Assembly: GCF_019175385.1 (NCBI RefSeq) | Contig: NC_083340.1 | Location: 13,714,336-13,778,335, forward strand | DNA: 64,000 nt | Direction: 5' to 3' | Source of the DNA: Lycium barbarum | Lineage: Eukaryota > Streptophyta > Magnoliopsida > Solanales > Solanaceae | Part shown: piece by piece, positions 23,246 through 37,340 of the stretch | Position numbering within the stretch: the first letter of the stretch is position 1 | Layout: each line of letters starts with the position of its first letter | The notes under the pieces: model-generated | What the model was told of the DNA's origin: nothing | The model's input: the letters and a program-made list of their open reading frames with translations, nothing else | Databases searched by the model: none | Position numbers and translations under genes: made by a program

Positions 23246-24700
23246 TCGTCATGGACTTGTCAAATCTAAGCCTTTATAGTTTGTTGCTGACTTTGCGAAA
23301 TGCAAAGCTAATAAATTGTCAGAAGCTTGTCGATAGCTTTCAATTTTTTTTTTAACTTGGAAACAGATTCCATTTTTTTTTACCGGGACAAGTCAAATCC
23401 ATTTTTTTTAAAGAATCTTATCAGAGGCTTTCATTTTTTTTTTTGGAAACGAATTCCTTTTTTTTTTTATACAGGGACAAGTCAAATCCATTTTTTTAAG
23501 AATCTTGTCAGAAGCTTCCATTTTTTTTTTTTTGACTTGGAAACAGATTCTTTTTTTTTTTTTGTTTTCAGGGACAAGTTAGTTCAATTTTTTTTTTGAA
23601 TCTTGTCAGAAGCATTGTTGTACTTATCTTTTCCAAGCTTTTATATTTTGTTGCATACTTTACGAAATGCAAAACCAAAAAAATGGCTTGGAAACGCATT
23701 CCTTCTCTTTATACAGGGACAATTGAGTTCCAATTCGTCATGGACTTGTCAAATCTAAGCTTTTATATTTTGTTGTTGACTTTGCGAAATGCAAAGCTAA
23801 AAAATTATCAGAAGCTTGTCAATAGCTTTCAATTATTTTTTTGACTTGGAAACGGATTCCTTTTCTTTTTACATGGACAAGTCAAATCCAATTTTTTTTA
23901 TGAATCTTTTCAGTAGCTTTCATTTTTTTTGACCTGGAAACGGATTCCTTTTTTTTTTTACAGGGACAAGTCAAATCTATTTTTTTTTAAGAATCTTGTC
24001 AGAAGCTATCATTTGTTTTTGACATGGAAACGGATTCCTTTTTCTTTTTTTACAGGGACAAGTCAAATCCATTTTTTTTAAGAATCTTGTCAAAAGCTTT
24101 CATTTTTTTTACTTGGAAACGAATTCTTTTTTTTTTCAGGGACAAGTCAGTTTAATTTTTTTTTAAGAATCTTGTCAGAAGAATTGTTGTACCTATCTTT
24201 TCCAAGCTTTTATATTTTGTTGCATACTTTGCGAAATGCAAAACTAAAAAATTGGCTTGGAAACAGATTCCTTTTCTTTATACAGGGACAATTGAGTTCC
24301 AATTCGTCATGGACTTGTCAAATCTAAGCTTTTATATTTTGTTGATGACCTTGCGAAATGCAAAGCTAAAAAATTGTCAATAGCTTTCAATTTTTTTTTT
24401 TTTGACTTGGAAACGGATTCCTTTTCTTTTTACATAGACAGGTCAAATCCAATTTTTTTTTAAAGAATCTTGTCAGTAGCTTTCATTTTTTTTACTAGGA
24501 AACGGATTTCATTTTTTTTTTACAGGGACAAGTCAAATCCCTTTTTTTTAAGAATCTTGTCAGAAGCATTGTTGTACTTATCTTTTCCAAGCTTTTATAT
24601 TTCGTTGCATAATTTGCGAAATGCAGGGACAAGTCAAATCCATTTTTTTTTTGCATGGACAAGTCAAATCCCAATTTTTTTACACGGATTATTGGCCAGG
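23246..24700. repeat. T-rich minisatellite with higher-order structure
   Basis: About 13 units of roughly 85-100 bp carry the order GGACAAGTCAAATCC, T-run, AGAATCTTGTCAGAAGC, T-run, CTTGGAAACGGATTCC, T-run. A longer block, cttgtcaaatctaagc...TTTGCGAAATGCAAAGC, recurs at about 23260, 23745 and 24317, giving a period near 500-570 bp. The core GCGAAATGCAAA matches the hairpin motif of the MULE left repeat. Open frames across it are T-run artefacts (poly-Phe). Confidence 0.8.
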
Positions 24701-24743
24701 CTCTTGAAAGAGCTAACATTTTCTTAAAATTGCATTCATCCAA

Positions 24744-25055
24744 TTTATAAATAATCGGACTACTTCAACCAAAAAAATATAAACTTTCAACCAATATTCA
24801 TCGTATTCGATTATCTATATCTCAAACTAACTAACTTCATTAATGTCTAAAAAACCTTTTTTCGGCGGATGGTTTAAATAAAAACATAAAGGAGAGGGAA
24901 GTTCAAGAAATCCTGATGAGAGGGTTGGGAAAATAAATTTAATTACACCATATCTAGGGAAAAAAATTATGTTTGGTTGTTATACTAGCTTTCATTCACA
25001 AAAATATTATGGTGTCCTTCGCCTCCTGAAAAACGAACCGATAAATATCGTCTAA
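24744..25055. other. AT-rich MULE spacer
   Basis: I see no coding signal or repeat in this stretch. Confidence 0.4.
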
Positions 25056-25668
25056 CCACTAGGAGATGCCGGATATATCATTGAAGGCCAGGTTCACGAC
25101 TACAAGCCTCCCGACGTTGGCGTATGGGGGGAAAAGCTCCAGTGGGTGGAGTTATACTCCAAGCAATGCGACTACGAGGTGTTATGTCGCTGGCACAGTC
25201 TTTCGGTGGTCCAAGCATTATCAACCACCTACCAAATGAATTATCTAAAGGACGAAGCGTCAGTTATTTTGGCATTACACAAATAAATATTGGAGTTGGA
25301 AAAAACTTTGGCCCTCCATCATGCTCTTGAGTACCTTAATTTTGGAGGAACCGAGGAAAATGAGAAACTACATCATGATAATTCCTACCCAATCTATCCT
25401 GACATGTCGGAGTGGAACAACCAAGAAAAATATTTACCAGGAAGTGTCAATGGGGGGGATACCCTGATGCTGTAAAAGCCTGACGAAGGAAATTTTATTT
25501 GATAGCGATGAAATGAGAGAATGCTGTGAACTGTGGGGCTTGGACTACGACGCTCTCGGATGGGAGGGGGGAAATCGCTTACCCGATAATGAAGATGGAC
25601 GAGATGGAGAGGAAGATGAAGATGAATATGATAGCATTAGCATCATTCCTGACACTGACGAAGATTAG
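25056..25668 (+). pseudogene. Unknown MULE cargo ORF B, broken
   Basis: A coding-like frame opens at about 25056 without an ATG (VWGEKLQWVELYSK, then CRWHSLSVVQALSTTYQMNY). It meets TAA at 25284-25286, resumes in frame (ALHHALEYLNFGGTEENEK) and ends at TAA 25473-25475 beside a G-run. A last piece in another frame runs to TAG 25666-25668 (LWGLDYDALGWEGG) with a strongly acidic Asp/Glu tail. So at least one stop and a frameshift break it. I do not recognise the family. Its place between the two paralogous ORFs suggests it belongs to the MULE. Confidence 0.5.
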
Positions 25669-25854
25669 AATATTTAGATTAATAAGATATCGTTTATATT
25701 TTTAATGAAGTTGGATTTATTTACTTGAAATTCAAATTGAAATAACATTGAAAAATGAAAAAGGTACAAATACAACACTTAACTAGCCGACATAACAACA
25801 GAAAATGCTCATGGAAAATCATCTTTATCAGACATTTGGTAGTCCGAGTTCCAA

Positions 25855-26232
25855 TCAGGGGTAACATATAACCCAATCTGTGTCCCTCCAAACGCAACCA
25901 TCGCAAAGCATCCTATTATTTTCTTCACGAATGCGGTTCAAAGCAAGATTCAGTTCTTGGGGTGATGTGAGCGGCATGCCTATTGCACGATGTTTTGGAC
26001 GATGTATGCCACGACTTCTTAAATCGGTCTCAATATTATGAGCTTCATCCAGGCGGTAATTCCATTCTCTCCTCATCTTGCTAATGTATTGTCTATTGTA
26101 GCACTCGCTCAGATTAAGTGAGTACTCAAATTCACGTTCCAAAACCCATTTCCTACCCATTGACTCAAAAATGTCACCTGGGTGATATGTTATTGGGCCG
26201 CGTTGCCAGAAGAATGGATTCCACGATGACAT
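25855..26232 (-). CDS. Unknown MULE cargo protein C (125 residues)
   Basis: This short frame is open, from ATG 26232 (MSSWNPFFWQRGPITYHPG) to a stop at 25855-25857. Motifs are SECYNRQYISKMRREWNYRL, AIGMPLTSPQELNLALNRI and REENNRMLCDGCVW. The pattern matches cargo protein A, so they are probably diverged copies. It is charged and mostly helical, with no membrane segment or signal peptide seen. Function is unknown. A PMD gene follows on the same strand upstream. Confidence 0.5.
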   Translation of the reverse strand: MSSWNPFFWQRGPITYHPGDIFESMGRKWVLEREFEYSLNLSECYNRQYISKMRREWNYRLDEAHNIETDLRSRGIHRPKHRAIGMPLTSPQELNLALNRIREENNRMLCDGCVWRDTDWVICYP

Positions 26233-26424
26233 TTGAAAGAGTTTGTTTTAGCGTGGTGAGATGAATGGGGTATTATGGAAGACTATTTATAGAAAAATAC
26301 ATGGTGCAGAAAGGTCTAAACCCCACATGCAATTTTAATATTTATTAAAAAAACAATTCGTTGGTTGCCATCAATTATTAATAATTAAACTAACTGCTTC
26401 AATTATTAATATTTATTCAAATTC

Positions 26425-26492
26425 CTTTTCTTTTCTTACAGGGACAAATCAAATCCATTTTTTTAAGAATCTTGTCAGAGCTTTCTTGTACT
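26425..26492. repeat. Isolated copy of the MULE minisatellite unit
   Basis: TTACAGGGACAAATCAAATCC, a T-run and AAGAATCTTGTCAGAGC repeat the 23246-24700 unit 1.7 kb away, beyond cargo ORFs B and C. Confidence 0.7.
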
Positions 26493-26661
26493 TAATCCAT
26501 TTTTTTAAAACAACATAATTCATATAGAAGTCTAATTAGTCAGAAATACACCATAATTCATATTGACGGAATGTATGTCGTTACTATATATTAAATGTAA
26601 AATCACTGCATTAAGTAAATTAAAAAAACATAATTCATATAGAAGTCTAATTAGTACATCA

Positions 26662-29174
26662 TTAACTGTCTATTTCACTTGACATGCACCAAAAGGTACG
26701 TACCAGTGCTTCGTGCTTCCCTGTGAGGTGTTGATATCCCTTATCCACGGTACATTCTGGATTTCTTATGAAAGTGTGGGAGTGCCTCCGGTACCATTTA
26801 AAATATTCAGAATTCGGTCCGGGAGTTACAGTAGTATGATTAGCTTCAACTATTATTTCCCGAATATGTTCCCACAAATATTCAACTCTCTGAAAATTTT
26901 CCACCATCTCTGGCCTTATCCTAAATCGCTTGTTCAGTGAAAAATGAAATGGTATATGTTGGGGGAGTGGTCCAGAAACAGACTGCTCCATACCAAATTG
27001 TAGGAGGACCCGACCCGCCATGTGCCACTCTCGGTAGATCCCACAAATGAGTGGCACCTGCGCCCTCCAAATGTCTTGACCACGTCGGCACCACTCCGGA
27101 AGTCCATTATTGATGGCCTCTGTATAAGGCTCCCACACAAACTATTATAGCAAAAATATTATACAGTCATTTATAATTTATAATAAAAATTATACATTTT
27201 CTCATTACAACAAACATCCATTATGCATTTTCACAAAATAGGGGTAGTTAAGTAAAGATTAACATTCAAGCAATTTCCTTCCTGCTAATTACACAAAATT
27301 TCATCATTTCCAAACCGTGCAAATGAAGAATAAAAAATACTCAATAGTAGAAAGAGTATCATGACCAAATCCTTGCTACGAGCACTTCTTTTTTATTCAG
27401 TTCCAAAACATAACAAGAACATGCTAACTTGAAAATTCCATAATGGATTTTGATGGAAATAAAAACAAAATAAAATAGTTTAGTAACCTTCTAGCCATTA
27501 AAACAAACCTAGACAAAATACTAATTGTGCTAAAAGAAGAAAAGCTCATAAAAATATCACAACCAGCAGGAAGTTGTAGCAAATTAGCTATTAAAACAAA
27601 ATCAACCCATTATCACAGAACGAGTTAGCAAAAAATTAACAAAAACTCTGTTGTTATATTTTTCACATTTCTTATCAAAAAAAAATAAAAAGAAAAATAC
27701 CTGATCATCAGTTAGATTTGTCTAAAACATCCCTATAAACTACTAGCACAGCTCGTGTCTCGCTTTCAGGAACTCCACGACGAGTCCACTTCTGCGCAAA
27801 TACAATATCTCATTTGTTTACTCTTAGAGGACGAAGTAATGGCTGCATCGGGAGTATTCGCTCCCAAGCCCAAATCCTGTATAAGTAAATTTAAATATAT
27901 AAATATTTTTTGAATTAAATAAAATAACCCGAAAATACACATGAAAATTGTGTTGTTATGGCTGGGTTCCGATAATGCGCTAATATTGTCGTGCAAGCCA
28001 TCCGACAATATTATAATTTTTAAAGATTTATAATAAAAATTATAACACTAGGAAATCTAATATATTATTTATAAGACAACAAAGAAGTTGACTGTTTAAA
28101 CGTGTATCAAGCAATACTTTTAAATTGTTAGCGTGATAACTCAAGGAAATATAGTTAGCTGGCATTTAGATATATACAGAAATATTAATAATCCAGATTG
28201 CATTATATATAGTGGTACATTTAGTGGTTATAATAAAGCTCAACTTTCGGTTCCTATTTTCATTTTTCAAAATTCGGGTATTGATGGTTATAAGAATGCT
28301 GCTTGATCTCTTATTTCTACTGAAGTAGAGCAATATAATATTGAAATTCACGTACTTGTAACAAAGCAATAAATCCACAAACATCAACCAGTACTATCAG
28401 GGAATATCGTACGACATAGACAATTGTACATGAACCAGTACAAGTATGACAATGTTGCTGCTCCCCAAGCTTTCCCGCCCATTGCATCAAGGTCTACTAT
28501 GTCAAGCAAAAAGTGTAAACTAAGAAATCAACCAGTACTATCAGGGAATATCGTGCCACCAATCAACCAAAGCAAGTACAACCTGGCCCTCTTTTGCACC
28601 TCAGACTCATCAGTGTGTTCATCAATAATATTATTCGCGGCAATCAAGGTTTCCAAATGATTAGATAATTGTGTTATTACCAACAAGCTATTACCTTTAA
28701 TTGCTGCTTCTCCGGGCAACCAACCAGTAAGCTCGTACATCAATTCCTGCCACCTTGATTTAGTTATTTTTTAAATATTTCTCTGCACCAATGGGTGGCC
28801 ATCCACGGGAATGCCATATAGACCTCGACATCCTGCAGTGTGATGGCACATTCGCCAGTCCGCATATGAAATGTATGTGTCTGTGAACACCATCTCTCAA
28901 TATGTGCAGTGATGATTCCTTCATCATACTGCACATCACCTACTGCTAAAACTCCCCCAAATCCACACCTCTCAAAGTAATTAAGGGTGCGATTATGTAA
29001 AGAGTGTTGCCTCACGTGATTCCAGAATTCATGATTCGCACGACGTATAGTTAAACACGCGTTCTGTCCAATCAATTTTTCATCCCACACAGCCTGGGAT
29101 CGATGCTGTTGCTGGAGTATTAATAAATCATAGTTTTCTGGACCTGGATGTACAGTGACTTTGGGGTGATCCAT
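26662..29174 (-). pseudogene. Plant mobile domain (PMD, MAIN-like) gene, broken
   Basis: ATG 29174 starts MDHPKVTVHPGPENYDLL. Exon pieces follow family order: VWDEKLIGQNACLTIRRANH, ETHTF-like QTHTFHMRTGECAITLQDVEV (about 28764-29174); LTGWLPGEAAIKGNSLLV and LYLLWLIGGTIFPDSTG (about 28410-28757); IWAWERILPMQPLLRPLRV (about 27722-27885); and VWEPYTEAI, DIWRAQVPLICGIYREWHM (26662-27138). PMD proteins (MAIN, MAIL1) act in the nucleus in gene and transposon silencing and are also carried by MULEs. Breaks are a frameshift near 28815 after the DVEV motif, TGA at 28526-28528 after FPDSTG, and a stop near 27805. Inside MULE ends this is most likely transposon cargo, not the host gene. Confidence 0.78.
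27143..27720. other. AT-rich intron-like gap in the PMD gene
   Basis: This A/T-rich sequence lies between two PMD exon pieces. No other gene or repeat is visible. Confidence 0.4.
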
Positions 29175-29454
29175 ACCTATAACATTGCAACACGAAGCCA
29201 CTGCTGTTAGAATAATTGGCAACAAATTACACAATTGTTTACTATATATTCAATAGGAAAGTTAACAAAAGTCAAACTATAAGATATATTATCACATGAG
29301 AAAAGAAAAAAAAATTAATAAGAGTACAGCTGTCAAAAAATAACTGCAGTTCGCTATGTGGTCAACGAAATGTAATTAAACTTTTGGTCAAGTTCATCTT
29401 ATAGATAACTCCTTCTTTTCTATTTAAAGCAAACCATATGATTGGAGAGGGGAT

Positions 29455-29615
29455 GCAAGGACAGTTAATTTTTTTTTTTTATCAGACCGGAACAGTAACT
29501 TTTTGGGTATTTCGTTGGTTATCCAACAAAATACACATTTTGGTATTAAAAAAAAAAAAAGACATGTCATTTTTGTCCATTAGCTTAAAAAAAAGGTTCT
29601 TGATCCCATACTTTT
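29455..29615 (-). repeat. Internal extra copy of the MULE terminal repeat
   Basis: GACAGTTAATTTTTT...CAGACCGGAACAGTAA...TTTTTGGGTATTTCG...TGTCCATTAGCTTAAAA repeats the right-end sequence in the same orientation, about 1 kb inside it. The similarity stops before the outermost GGCGCTGGACTC, so this copy lacks the true end. Confidence 0.7.
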
Positions 29616-30359
29616 AATTTGAAAAGTAAAATTCTTCATGCTTATCAACAGAAAATAATCTTCAACGACTACTCACAATTTGAACATAGAAAATGACCCA
29701 GCAAATGTTACAAATATCTTTATGTTATATTTAACAATCCTACTTTCCTCACAATTTCTTCATGTTTTTTTTTTAACTGATGTTCTATGAAAATGACTAA
29801 CTAAAAGAACAATTTATAATATGAATTTATACCTTTTTAACCAGTATCTTCAATGATCTTTTTAGTATTTTAATTGCAGTTCGTTGACCAATAAACTCTA
29901 CTAACATTTTTTAAAGCTTTTTTTAACTGAAGCAACAACTGAAATTACCAACTAATGATTAATTAAACTTGTCACTTTTGTTTTCTTTATTATAATCTAC
30001 TAGACTAAGTACAAGATATAAATAAATCAAAAAAATAAATATGAACTAATTTATAATGACTAAATCAAAAAATATATGTAAAAAGTTATAAAATTAATAA
30101 ATTACCTCAATTTGAAGAAGATGGAGTAAAAGTTGAGGAATCGTTGTGATAGGATTAGTAGAAAAAGAGAAAGAATGGAGAAAGGAAGAAGAGGAAGAAT
30201 GGAGAATGGAGAATGGAGGCATAGGAAGAATGGAGAATGAAGAGGTGCGGCTGCGTGATAGTGATAAGGTAAAATAAAATTTAGGGTAAAAGTTGACAGG
30301 TTCAGAAAAACGGTAAAAAAAAAATTAAAAAAAATAAGGCCTTTTTCGCTACTTCAATA
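29616..30359. other. AT-rich MULE spacer with purine tract
   Basis: No gene is seen. A purine-rich tract with repeated GAAGAATGGAGAATG lies at about 30113-30252 and may be simple-sequence expansion. Confidence 0.45.
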
Positions 30360-30590
30360 AATTTTGTCCCATTTCGTTGGAATATGAACGAAATACAAAA
30401 AAAAAATGTTAAATTTCGCCACAATTATAGCGAAATGCAACGATCAGTTAATTTTTTTTTCCAGACTGGAACAGTAATTTTTTGGGTATTTCATTGGATA
30501 ACCCACGAAATACCCATTTTGGTATAAAAAAAAAAGAGATGCTATTTTTGTCTATTAGCTTAAAAAAGAAGCCATTTTGGCGCTGGACTC
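30360..30590 (-). repeat. MULE right terminal inverted repeat
   Basis: The reverse complement matches the left repeat from GAGTCCAGCGCCAAAATGG inward over about 230 bp, including ATACCAAAATGGGTATTTCG. It also serves as an uninterrupted version of the site where the copia element landed in the left repeat. Confidence 0.8.
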
Positions 30591-31000
30591 ACTATATACA
30601 AGCAACATCAAATATTCAAACAGGAGCTAAACATAATTTAAGCACTCAGCTATGACTGATCAGAGTAAACATATTCGTCTGGGTCTTGAGGAACATTTAT
30701 GTCTATGTTTTCTTGCAATTAAATGAGTCCAGAAGGCCTCTTCTCAACTATAACCAATTAAATCAAACAACACTAACAGTAAAATGTTTACTAAGGACAT
30801 GAGGATACTAAGTTCAAATAAACAAGTTATTTCTCATTTTCATTGGAGGCACTAACACTAGACTCGGAGGGAGGAAGGGAGCAAATAACCAAAGCATGTT
30901 GATTTGATCTCTGGGCTTCTAAGTTTCTTATTCATCACTGACACATGCCTCCGCATCTCATCCATCTCATCATTAAGAAAGGCAATTGTATATAAAGCTA
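30591..31000. other. CRK 3' flank
   Basis: This is AT-rich sequence between the MULE end and the CRK stop codon. It probably includes the CRK 3' untranslated region. No other feature is seen. Confidence 0.45.
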
Positions 31001-34143
<3,143 letters not shown>

Positions 34144-34164
34144 AGCTGTCTGCCCAATCCACAC

Positions 34165-35583
34165 AGAGACAGCATAAATAGAATGGCTGTGCTCTTTTTT
34201 TTAGGAAGATTAAATCCATTTATTCAGTTTTTGAAGTGTTGGAAGATTGACTCTGTTTATGAAGTCAAGTGGAAAAATTAAAAGCATTGAAAAGGATGGG
34301 AGTAGAAACTTTCAAAAAGTTATTTAAAATAACGCGTTTTTTTGGAGGCTCTTCCCCTCAGTTCCCCCGAAAATGTTGGGACCTTTACGGATGTAGATTG
34401 GGCGTGCGGGGTGTTTTCTTTCATTTTTTATCTTTATTTTTCATTTTGCAAGGCTTTTTTTTTATTATTTGTTTAACTGTTTCTACTTTTTTATTGAAAC
34501 ATTCAACAATTGACATGTCAGTGAACCCCTGTTTGGATGGTTGTTTATGTGGTTCATTAACGTGTGGTTTTCTAGAAATCATGTTTGTATCCATTGTTTT
34601 TAAAATTACGTGGTATGATATTGTAAATCCGTTGTAATTCTGTGGTTATATAATCGTGAAAAAGTTTAATTTTTGTAATCACGGATTTGGTGATTTTTGT
34701 GTGGTTATGTATTTCATTTCTCCATTATACCCCACCCTCCACCACCCAACCCCACCCCACAACCACTCACCCCCACCCTACCACCCACTACCCCCACCCT
34801 CATCACACAACCACCCACTCACCCCTCCACCCACCCAATGATCGCCCCCACCCACCAACTACTTATTTTTTAAAGTTGCTATTTTATCATTTACCTGAGT
34901 TTTATGGATATATATAAATTAATTTCTAACTAAGAGTTAAGAGTATTTTTGTAAACTTACAACTTATTATACAGTACCATACAATCAAACCAAACAATAC
35001 AGATGATATTAAACCACAACAAATGATACAGTCTATCCAAACATCGTGTTCATTAATATAGTACAATCTAATACATGAACCACGGGAAACATTAGAGTTG
35101 TCTATGTATATCCGTTGAATAATTATGATTTCAATCATTGTTATATGATAATATTAATGAAAAATGCAATAAGGAGATAATCTCAGTCACTTTTGTGTAT
35201 ACAGTCTCCTAATAGATAAATATAATGCACTAATGCTTCCCAGTGAATTAAAGAGTTACAAAGCAGTTTGAATTGCTAAATGAACTTAACTTCTAAAAAA
35301 GATATGCACAAAGTTAAATCGTCAAGAATGAGTCTTTAACGGTGGTTTTCCAAATCTGTTTTCAACTATTCATTGAATTAGAAAGAAGAAGTTGAAAAAG
35401 CCATTGGAGTTGTACTTGAAAATTTTGCGAGAGAAGACAAGAAAAACAAGGAGGAATAAAGCGCATGATTAGTGGCATGCAGATCTCCAAAATACCTAAG
35501 TTTGTAAGTTCTGTTGGAAATTGTACAATATGTAAAGATTTTGTTTCTATATTATGAGAATGTTGTTGCTATGTTTCTGATTA
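34165..35583. other. CRK upstream region and spacer, with CCACCC repeats
   Basis: No gene is seen. A C-rich simple repeat on a CCACCC/CCCACC theme lies at about 34729-34857. The CRK promoter should lie in the first few hundred bases; I could not pick a convincing TATA box. Confidence 0.5.
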
Positions 35584-35591
35584 GCCATACC

Positions 35592-35777
35592 CAGGGGCGG
35601 ATCTACACACAAGTGAGGGTGTTTACCCGAACACCCTCAGCAAAAAAGTATATTGTATATATAAGGTGTTTTTTTATTTTTTATGTACATAAATAGATTT
35701 TGAACACTCTGAACACGAGTAAGGGTTGGTTCAATGGTTTTCGAAACTCCTCAATGAAATTTCTAGGTTCGCCACTG
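35592..35777. mobile_element. hAT MITE with perfect 8-bp target duplication
   Basis: CAGGGGCGGA at the left and TTCGCCACTG at the right form imperfect inverted ends. The exact 8-mer GCCATACC flanks the 186-bp element on both sides (35584-35591 and 35778-35785). Eight-base duplications and CAG...CTG ends fit the hAT superfamily. It is non-coding. Confidence 0.9.
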
Positions 35778-35785
35778 GCCATACC

Positions 35786-36626
35786 CATGGCTAGTTAAGT
35801 TGCTCAATCTGTAGAGAAAATAATATAGATAGAATGTTGCAGATTTCGATAGTAATTCGGTGCACATGAATGTGCAACGGTAGCAAGTAATTTTGACAAG
35901 CCAAGGAATTGCAAGTTTTTGAAAGAGTAAATAGAGCTAGAGAAAACGTATTGAAAGGGTCCAAAGGACTACATTTGCGTGAGCAGAAACATGTTGACAA
36001 TTTAGAACCACACGTCAATCAAGGAATAACGGAGATTAATCGTTTAAGTTAACAATGTGCATTGATACAAAACTTAGCTTCACATTTACATCTTTTTATT
36101 TTGGCATTGCTGCTTTGAATTTCTTTAGGTTTGAAGACTTATCTTTTGTGGTGATTTGAGTTTGAATTTCCATGTGTGCTTTGTTTTGTGAAATGGTTGA
36201 TGATACTCCCTATTTTGCATAGTACTATTTTCTTATTTGAGCCAGAAGTTTTTGATGGTTATAAGAGGGGGACAGATGAGAGAAGAAGAAAAAAGTACAG
36301 CACCTGATATTAGAAATGGAAAAGGATCAAATATGCCCCTCTACTTTATTTTATTGTTGAACTTAATCTCCTGTTATGCTTTTTTGCCTTACACATCTCT
36401 ACCGTCCGGTAAAGTTCTAAATATACCCGTAGTTTGACGGAGACGCCACATGGCGTCATCTGAGAGGAAGAACCAACCCAACATAAAAAAAAAAAAAAAA
36501 AAAACGTACCCACCCTGTAACCCGTCGGATCCCCACTCCAAATTAAAAACATCTCCCATGAGCAAAAATAGAGAAAATCCAATACTCAACTTCCATGGGG
36601 AACGACCATCCAAACAGGGTGTTAAT
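35786..36626. other. Spacer, no gene seen
   Basis: The part at about 36318-36440 (aaaaggatcaaatatgcccctctac...ccgtccggtaaagttc) reads like a dispersed repeat, and an A-run lies at 36485-36504. No target duplication or coding sequence was identified. Confidence 0.45.
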
Positions 36627-37246
36627 TGTGTACGGTGAGAACCTGATAAAAGTTCACTCCGATTCAGCGAGGGTCCGTTAGGTAACAGTCCGTGAAATGG
36701 AACCGTGGTTGAGTCCGAGCTAGCGAGTCTGTGGAGTTGCACCCGAAGAATGTTCAAGAGGATAAGTCCGAATCAACGGAAGGTTATCTTCCCCTAATTT
36801 ATCGCCGAAGATCGCGCCACCAACGGACGTGTCCGACTGTATCGGAACCGCTTTAACCCACGTGAGGGCTCGTGCCTCTTAGTTCTAGTAGGACACTTAC
36901 ACTATTTAAACGTATGTATCAGCTCCACTAGAGGGCATCACAATCATCTTAAACAATACATTCCAGTTGCTAATAAAAGTTCCTCCCCGTTTAAGCCTCT
37001 GTTTTCTGTATTATTTTGTTGTTCATTCTTTGCACTTAACCGTCTGTTCAACAGCTCGGGGAAGGAATTTCCCCCAATCAGACCTATTGAGCGTAGTCCG
37101 AGCAAGGATACTGCACTTACTCTGTTTGATTTTCATACTGTTTTTTTGTTAATTCTTATTCGTTATCTCTTTCCTTTGCTGTTAAGCTCAAGTCACATAA
37201 CCTTTAAACCGCGTATAATTCAATTGTTGCTCTTTGAGGGTAAACA
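36627..37246 (+). repeat. 5' LTR of a second Tat-type element
   Basis: It starts TGTGTACGGTGAGAACC, much like the first Tat LTR (TGTATACGGTAAAAACC), and ends TAAACA three bases before a primer-binding site. No matching 3' LTR lies in the window. Confidence 0.75.
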
Positions 37247-37249
37247 GTT

Positions 37250-37267
37250 TGGCGCCCACCGTGGGGC
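37250..37267 (+). other. Primer-binding site of the second Tat-type element
   Basis: TGGCGCCCACCGTGGGGC is identical to the site of the first Tat element. Confidence 0.8.
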
Positions 37268-37340
37268 TAAGGATAATAGTGACGGTTTATATAAACAACC
37301 TTCACTTGCTTTCTTCGTTTTTGTGATTTCAGGCTACACC

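Larger units (their letters stand above)
14687..30590 (+). mobile_element. Mutator-like transposon (MULE) with cargo genes
   Basis: Long terminal inverted repeats, GAGTCC(GA/AG)CGCCAAAATGG at the left and its reverse complement at 30572-30590, enclose 15.9 kb. Removing the copia element inserted in the left repeat leaves about 11.8 kb. Inside are a MuDR-type transposase on the plus strand (19335-22274), a PMD gene on the minus strand (26662-29174), two small related ORFs (minus), one broken unknown ORF (plus) and a minisatellite. A 9-bp target duplication is expected, but the flanks (aagatagat and actatatac) match at only 5 of 9 bases, so the element is old or one end is misplaced. MULEs carrying PMD genes are known in plants; the set of small ORFs here I do not recognise. 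Confidence 0.75.

Noticed and set aside
23246..24700. Regularly spaced repeats that could look like a CRISPR array
   Set aside because: Units vary in length, have T-runs instead of unique spacers, and lie in a plant transposon.
27160..27720. Small RNA or tRNA genes in PMD introns
   Set aside because: No cloverleaf or box A/B motifs were seen; the sequence is plain AT-rich.
30113..30252. Purine tract as a polypurine tract of an LTR element
   Set aside because: No LTR end or pol sequence adjoins it; it reads as simple-sequence expansion.
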